64,000 bases of DNA from Serratia proteamaculans (lineage in GTDB: Bacteria > Pseudomonadota > Gammaproteobacteria > Enterobacterales > Enterobacteriaceae), in assembly GCF_013337185.1 (NCBI RefSeq), contig NZ_SWDE01000007.1:178815-242814 (forward strand). Reading direction: 5' to 3'. This document shows positions 58,405 through 64,000 of the stretch, one piece after another (within the stretch, counting starts at the first letter, position 1; every line of letters begins with the position of its first letter). The translations under genes were made by a program, and so were the position numbers. Below the pieces are notes generated by a model. The model did not search any database. It worked only from the letters and a program-made list of their open reading frames with translations, and had not been told where the DNA came from.

Positions 58405-58562
58405 TCATTTCAGCCTGCTAAATCAGGCGTAACTTTTACTTCCTCCCCCACTGATCGCTTGACGCCTGCCGGGCATCGGGCTTAACGTCAATACCACGCG
58501 CAAACGCAAGGGCTTTACTCTGGCTGTTTTGCTAGACTAATTATCCGGACTTATAAGTCATG

Positions 58563-58758
58563 CGCCTGCCCCTTAGGGCGTGTACCTAAAACTGTTCCTG
58601 GCCGTCAAGGCCGGCGGACGCACATTGTGCTGTTTCAGACTGATATCAGCCAGCCACCCTGCGGAATCACAAGGGTGTGCCGCCTGTGGAAGGGAACCCG
58701 CACGAGCAGTTTTAGCTGCGCCCCCTGGCACAGGCGATCTTTGAGGGTGGTATTTTCG
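58563..58758 (+). ncRNA. Candidate structured 5' leader of yheO-tusDCB
   Basis: About 200 bases between a probable promoter (TTGCTA at 58529 and TATAAG at 58552) and the yheO ATG. Pairings: an outer helix CTAAAACTG (58586-58594) / CAGTTTTAG (58707-58715), GGCGG (58613-58617) / CCGCC (58680-58684), and hairpins GGCC/GGCC (58600-58612), GCAC/GTGC (58620-58630) and CACCCT/AGGGTG (58655-58677). No known riboswitch signature was recognised. The sequence from 58409 to 58562 shows only this promoter. Confidence 0.45.
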
Positions 58759-59481
58759 ATGTCTAATTCGCTTTTATCCAGCGAAGCCAGCGAACTTGAT
58801 TTGCTGAACGAACGTCCGTTTACCCAAACGGATCATGAAATTTTGAAGTCTTACGAAGCGGTAGTTGATGGCCTGGCGATGTTAATCGGTGGGCATTGTG
58901 AGATCGTGCTGCACGCACTGGAAGACTTGAAATGCTCGGCGGTACGTATTGCCAACGGTGAGCATACCGGGCGGCAAATCGGTTCGCCGATTACCGATCT
59001 GGCGCTGCGCATGTTGCATGACATGGCCGGCAATGACAGTAGCGTATCGCAGGCCTATTTTACTCGCGCCAAGAGCGGTGTGCTGATGAAGTCGGTGACT
59101 ATTGCCATCCGCAATCGCGAGCAGCGAGTGATCGGCCTGCTGTGTATCAACATGAACCTCGACGTGCCTTTCTCGCAGGTGATGCAGACATTTATGCCGC
59201 CGGAAACCCAGGAAGTGGCCCCTTCGGTCAACTTTGCGTCCTCCGTTGACGATCTGGTGGCACAAACGCTGGAGTTCACCATCGAAGAAGTTAATGCCGA
59301 TCGCAACGTTTCCAACAATGCCAAAAATCGTCAGGTGGTGCTGAACCTCTATGAGAAGGGCATTTTTGACATCAAGGATGCGATTAATCAGGTGGCGGAT
59401 CGTCTGAATATCTCCAAGCACACCGTCTATCTGTATATCCGCCAGTTCAAAAGCGGCGACCTGGTGGGAACCGAACGCTGA
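58759..59481 (+). CDS. yheO: YheO-family transcriptional regulator
   Basis: 240 residues. N-terminal PAS-like YheO domain (about 25-135) and a C-terminal helix-turn-helix (about 180-235; [20 protein letters not shown]). Very close to E. coli YheO. The ATG at 58759 matches the E. coli start; the open frame upstream runs through the leader. It overlaps the tusD start by 1 bp, so it is co-translated with the sulfur-relay genes, and it may respond to a small molecule, though its ligand is unknown. Confidence 0.95.
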   Translation: MSNSLLSSEASELDLLNERPFTQTDHEILKSYEAVVDGLAMLIGGHCEIVLHALEDLKCSAVRIANGEHTGRQIGSPITDLALRMLHDMAGNDSSVSQAYFTRAKSGVLMKSVTIAIRNREQRVIGLLCINMNLDVPFSQVMQTFMPPETQEVAPSVNFASSVDDLVAQTLEFTIEEVNADRNVSNNAKNRQVVLNLYEKGIFDIKDAINQVADRLNISKHTVYLYIRQFKSGDLVGTER

Positions 59482-59870
59482 TGCTGAATTACTGCCTTGT
59501 GGTCACCGGTCCGGCGTATGGCACCCAGCAGGCCAGTAGCGCCTATCAGTTTGCTCAGGCTCTGCTGGCGAAAGGACATCGCCTCTCCAGCGTGTTTTTT
59601 TACCGTGAAGGGGTGTTGAACGCCAACCAGCTGACAGCGCCTGCCGGTGATGAGTTTGATTTGGTTCGTGGCTGGGCACAATTGGCGCAGCAACATGGCA
59701 TCGAGCTCAATGTCTGCGTGGCAGCTGCGTTGCGACGTGGGGTAACCGATGAGCAGGAGGCTGCACAGCAGGGGCTGCCTGTGGCCAACCTGCAGCCGGG
59801 TTTTATCCTCAGCGGGTTAGGCTCACTGGCTGAGGCTGCGCTGAGCAGTGACCGCCTGGTGCAGTTCTGA
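59481..59870 (+). CDS. tusD: Sulfurtransferase TusD
   Basis: 129 residues; DsrE-family subunit of the TusBCD complex that relays sulfur from TusA to TusE for 2-thiouridine at the tRNA wobble position. The acceptor Cys79 lies in [12 protein letters not shown]. The ATG overlaps the yheO stop in TGATG. Confidence 0.96.
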   Translation: MLNYCLVVTGPAYGTQQASSAYQFAQALLAKGHRLSSVFFYREGVLNANQLTAPAGDEFDLVRGWAQLAQQHGIELNVCVAAALRRGVTDEQEAAQQGLPVANLQPGFILSGLGSLAEAALSSDRLVQF

Positions 59871-59878
59871 GAGAATTT

Positions 59879-60238
59879 ATGAAACGAGTTGCTTTTGTTT
59901 TTACCCAGGGGCCTCACGGCAACGCAGGCGGCAGGGAAGGGCTTGATGCGTTACTGGCCACCTCAGCGCTGAGCGAAGATCTGGGCGTGTTTTTTATCGG
60001 TGACGGCGTATTGCAGCTATTGCCGGGGCAGCAACCGGAAAAAATCCTCGCTCGCAATTACATCGCCACCTTTGGTGTACTGCCATTGTATGACGTTGAA
60101 CAGTGTTATCTGTGCCAGGCATCCTTGCAGGAACGGGGTCTGAGTCAGGTGACTGACTGGGTGCTGGACGCCGAGGTATTGGCACCGGATGCGCTGCGCC
60201 AGCAATTGGCCGGCTATGATGCGGTGATGACTTTTTAG
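59879..60238 (+). CDS. tusC: Sulfur relay protein TusC
   Basis: 119 residues, DsrF-like ([20 protein letters not shown] at the start). Structural partner in TusBCD. It begins 8 bp after tusD, with GAGAG upstream, and is followed by tusB 9 bp later. Confidence 0.95.
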   Translation: MKRVAFVFTQGPHGNAGGREGLDALLATSALSEDLGVFFIGDGVLQLLPGQQPEKILARNYIATFGVLPLYDVEQCYLCQASLQERGLSQVTDWVLDAEVLAPDALRQQLAGYDAVMTF

Positions 60239-60247
60239 GAAATTCTG

Positions 60248-60535
60248 ATGCTGTATACCCTTAGCCGTTCCCCCACTCAATGCGATTTGCCTGCGTTGCT
60301 ACGCCTGACAGCCGCGGGCGACGACCTGCTGCTGTTACAGGATGGTGTGCTGGCCGGCCTGGCCGGTAGTGCGCATCTTGAATTGCTGCTTAATGCCCCC
60401 ATATCCCTTTATGCACTGCAAGATGACCTGGAGGCCAGAGGCCTGATTGGTCATTTTTCGCACAAAATCACTGTCATCGGCTATAATCACTTCGTTGAAT
60501 TAACCGAAAAGCATCGCAGCCAAATGTCCTGGTGA
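60248..60535 (+). CDS. tusB: Sulfur relay protein TusB
   Basis: 95 residues, DsrH-like (MLYTLSRSPTQCDLPALLRL); completes TusBCD. AGGA lies 6 bases before the ATG. Translation ends just before the str operon promoter. Confidence 0.95.
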   Translation: MLYTLSRSPTQCDLPALLRLTAAGDDLLLLQDGVLAGLAGSAHLELLLNAPISLYALQDDLEARGLIGHFSHKITVIGYNHFVELTEKHRSQMSW

Positions 60536-60557
60536 TGAGAGTAATGTTGTATATTTC

Positions 60558-60586
60558 TTGACACCTCTACTACTCAGCCATAAAAT
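60558..60586 (+). promoter_or_regulatory. str operon promoter
   Basis: TTGACA (60558-60563), 17-base spacer, TAAAAT (60581-60586): a near-consensus sigma-70 promoter, predicting a start near 60593 and a leader of about 85 bases before rpsL. Confidence 0.88.
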
Positions 60587-60611
60587 TCTGCGTCCCGTAC
60601 TTTGCCTGTAG

Positions 60612-61619
<1,008 letters not shown>

Positions 61620-61707
61620 TTGCCACGCAGTAGTTATGCTAACCAAGCGGGCGCTTCAAGAAGCCAACCCGCTTGGGTTAACTGAACTTGAACGCCTAAG
61701 GCAATAG

Positions 61708-63831
<2,124 letters not shown>

Positions 63832-63871
63832 GCTTTCGGGTTTAACACATTGATCAGTGCTCTCTCCATGA

Positions 63872-64000
<129 letters not shown>

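Noticed and set aside
58563..58758. Known riboswitch class for the yheO leader
   Set aside because: No signature of cobalamin, TPP, FMN, molybdenum cofactor, SAM, fluoride, guanidine or manganese riboswitches was recognised, so it is left unclassified.

Overview
The window looks like the chromosome of a Serratia-type member of the Yersiniaceae (order Enterobacterales). Almost every gene has a close Escherichia coli counterpart and the order follows the conserved E. coli segment from hslO to tufA. GC content is moderately high, ERIC-type repeats are present, and CRP is nearly identical to E. coli CRP with Asn at 122 and Ile at 126. The genus is an inference. The window opens inside hslO and closes inside tuf.

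Layout. 1-5020: heat-shock and nucleotide housekeeping (hslO, hslR, yrfG, igaA, nudE). 5071-11237: mrcA (PBP1A), divergent from the hofMNOPQ type IV pilus/DNA-uptake operon. 11588-17986: the aroK-aroB-damX-dam-rpe-gph-trpS cluster (shikimate pathway, cell division, Dam methylation, pentose phosphate, tRNA charging). 18039-23195: nirB-nirD-nirC-cysG on the minus strand (NADH nitrite reductase, nitrite channel, siroheme synthase), driven by a textbook FNR plus NarL/NarP promoter. 23484-30517: a variable region with codA, a class II Fic protein with a triple-palindrome promoter, tsgA behind an ERIC element, and a LacI regulator/GH4 phospho-glucosidase/PTS IIA cassette. 30773-35581: ppiA, the btsSR two-component system and yjgR. 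35680-40568: pabA, argD, an IS4-type miniature element, yhfK and crp. 40948-43625: yhfA, prkB, yheU, yheT. 43744-51505: a second accessory block with a LysE exporter, a PhzF-like isomerase, a TelA protein with an unknown membrane partner, and tauABCD for taurine sulfur. 51517-60535: yheS, kefGB, yheV, slyD, slyX, fkpA, and yheO-tusDCB behind a long structured leader. 60678-64000: the str operon rpsL-rpsG-fusA-tuf with its promoter and S7 translational operator.

How the parts work together. CysG makes the siroheme that NirB needs, and NirC imports its substrate. HofM-N-O-P form the inner-membrane assembly platform for the HofQ secretin. TauABC imports taurine and TauD releases sulfite from it. 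KefG activates KefB. TusBCD relays sulfur for tRNA 2-thiolation.

Most interesting signals. (1) Three ATTAAA-N6-TTTAAT palindromes spaced exactly 31 bp apart over the fic promoter and start codon. (2) A 153-bp IS4-type MITE with a 12-bp target duplication in what was probably the argD/yhfK terminator, carrying an internal palindrome that matches the Tn5 inside end. (3) A multi-helix leader RNA candidate upstream of yheO-tusDCB. (4) A LacI/GH4/IIA cassette without IIB or IIC but with a perfect 20-bp operator. No CRISPR array, tRNA, rRNA, prophage or intact insertion sequence was seen.
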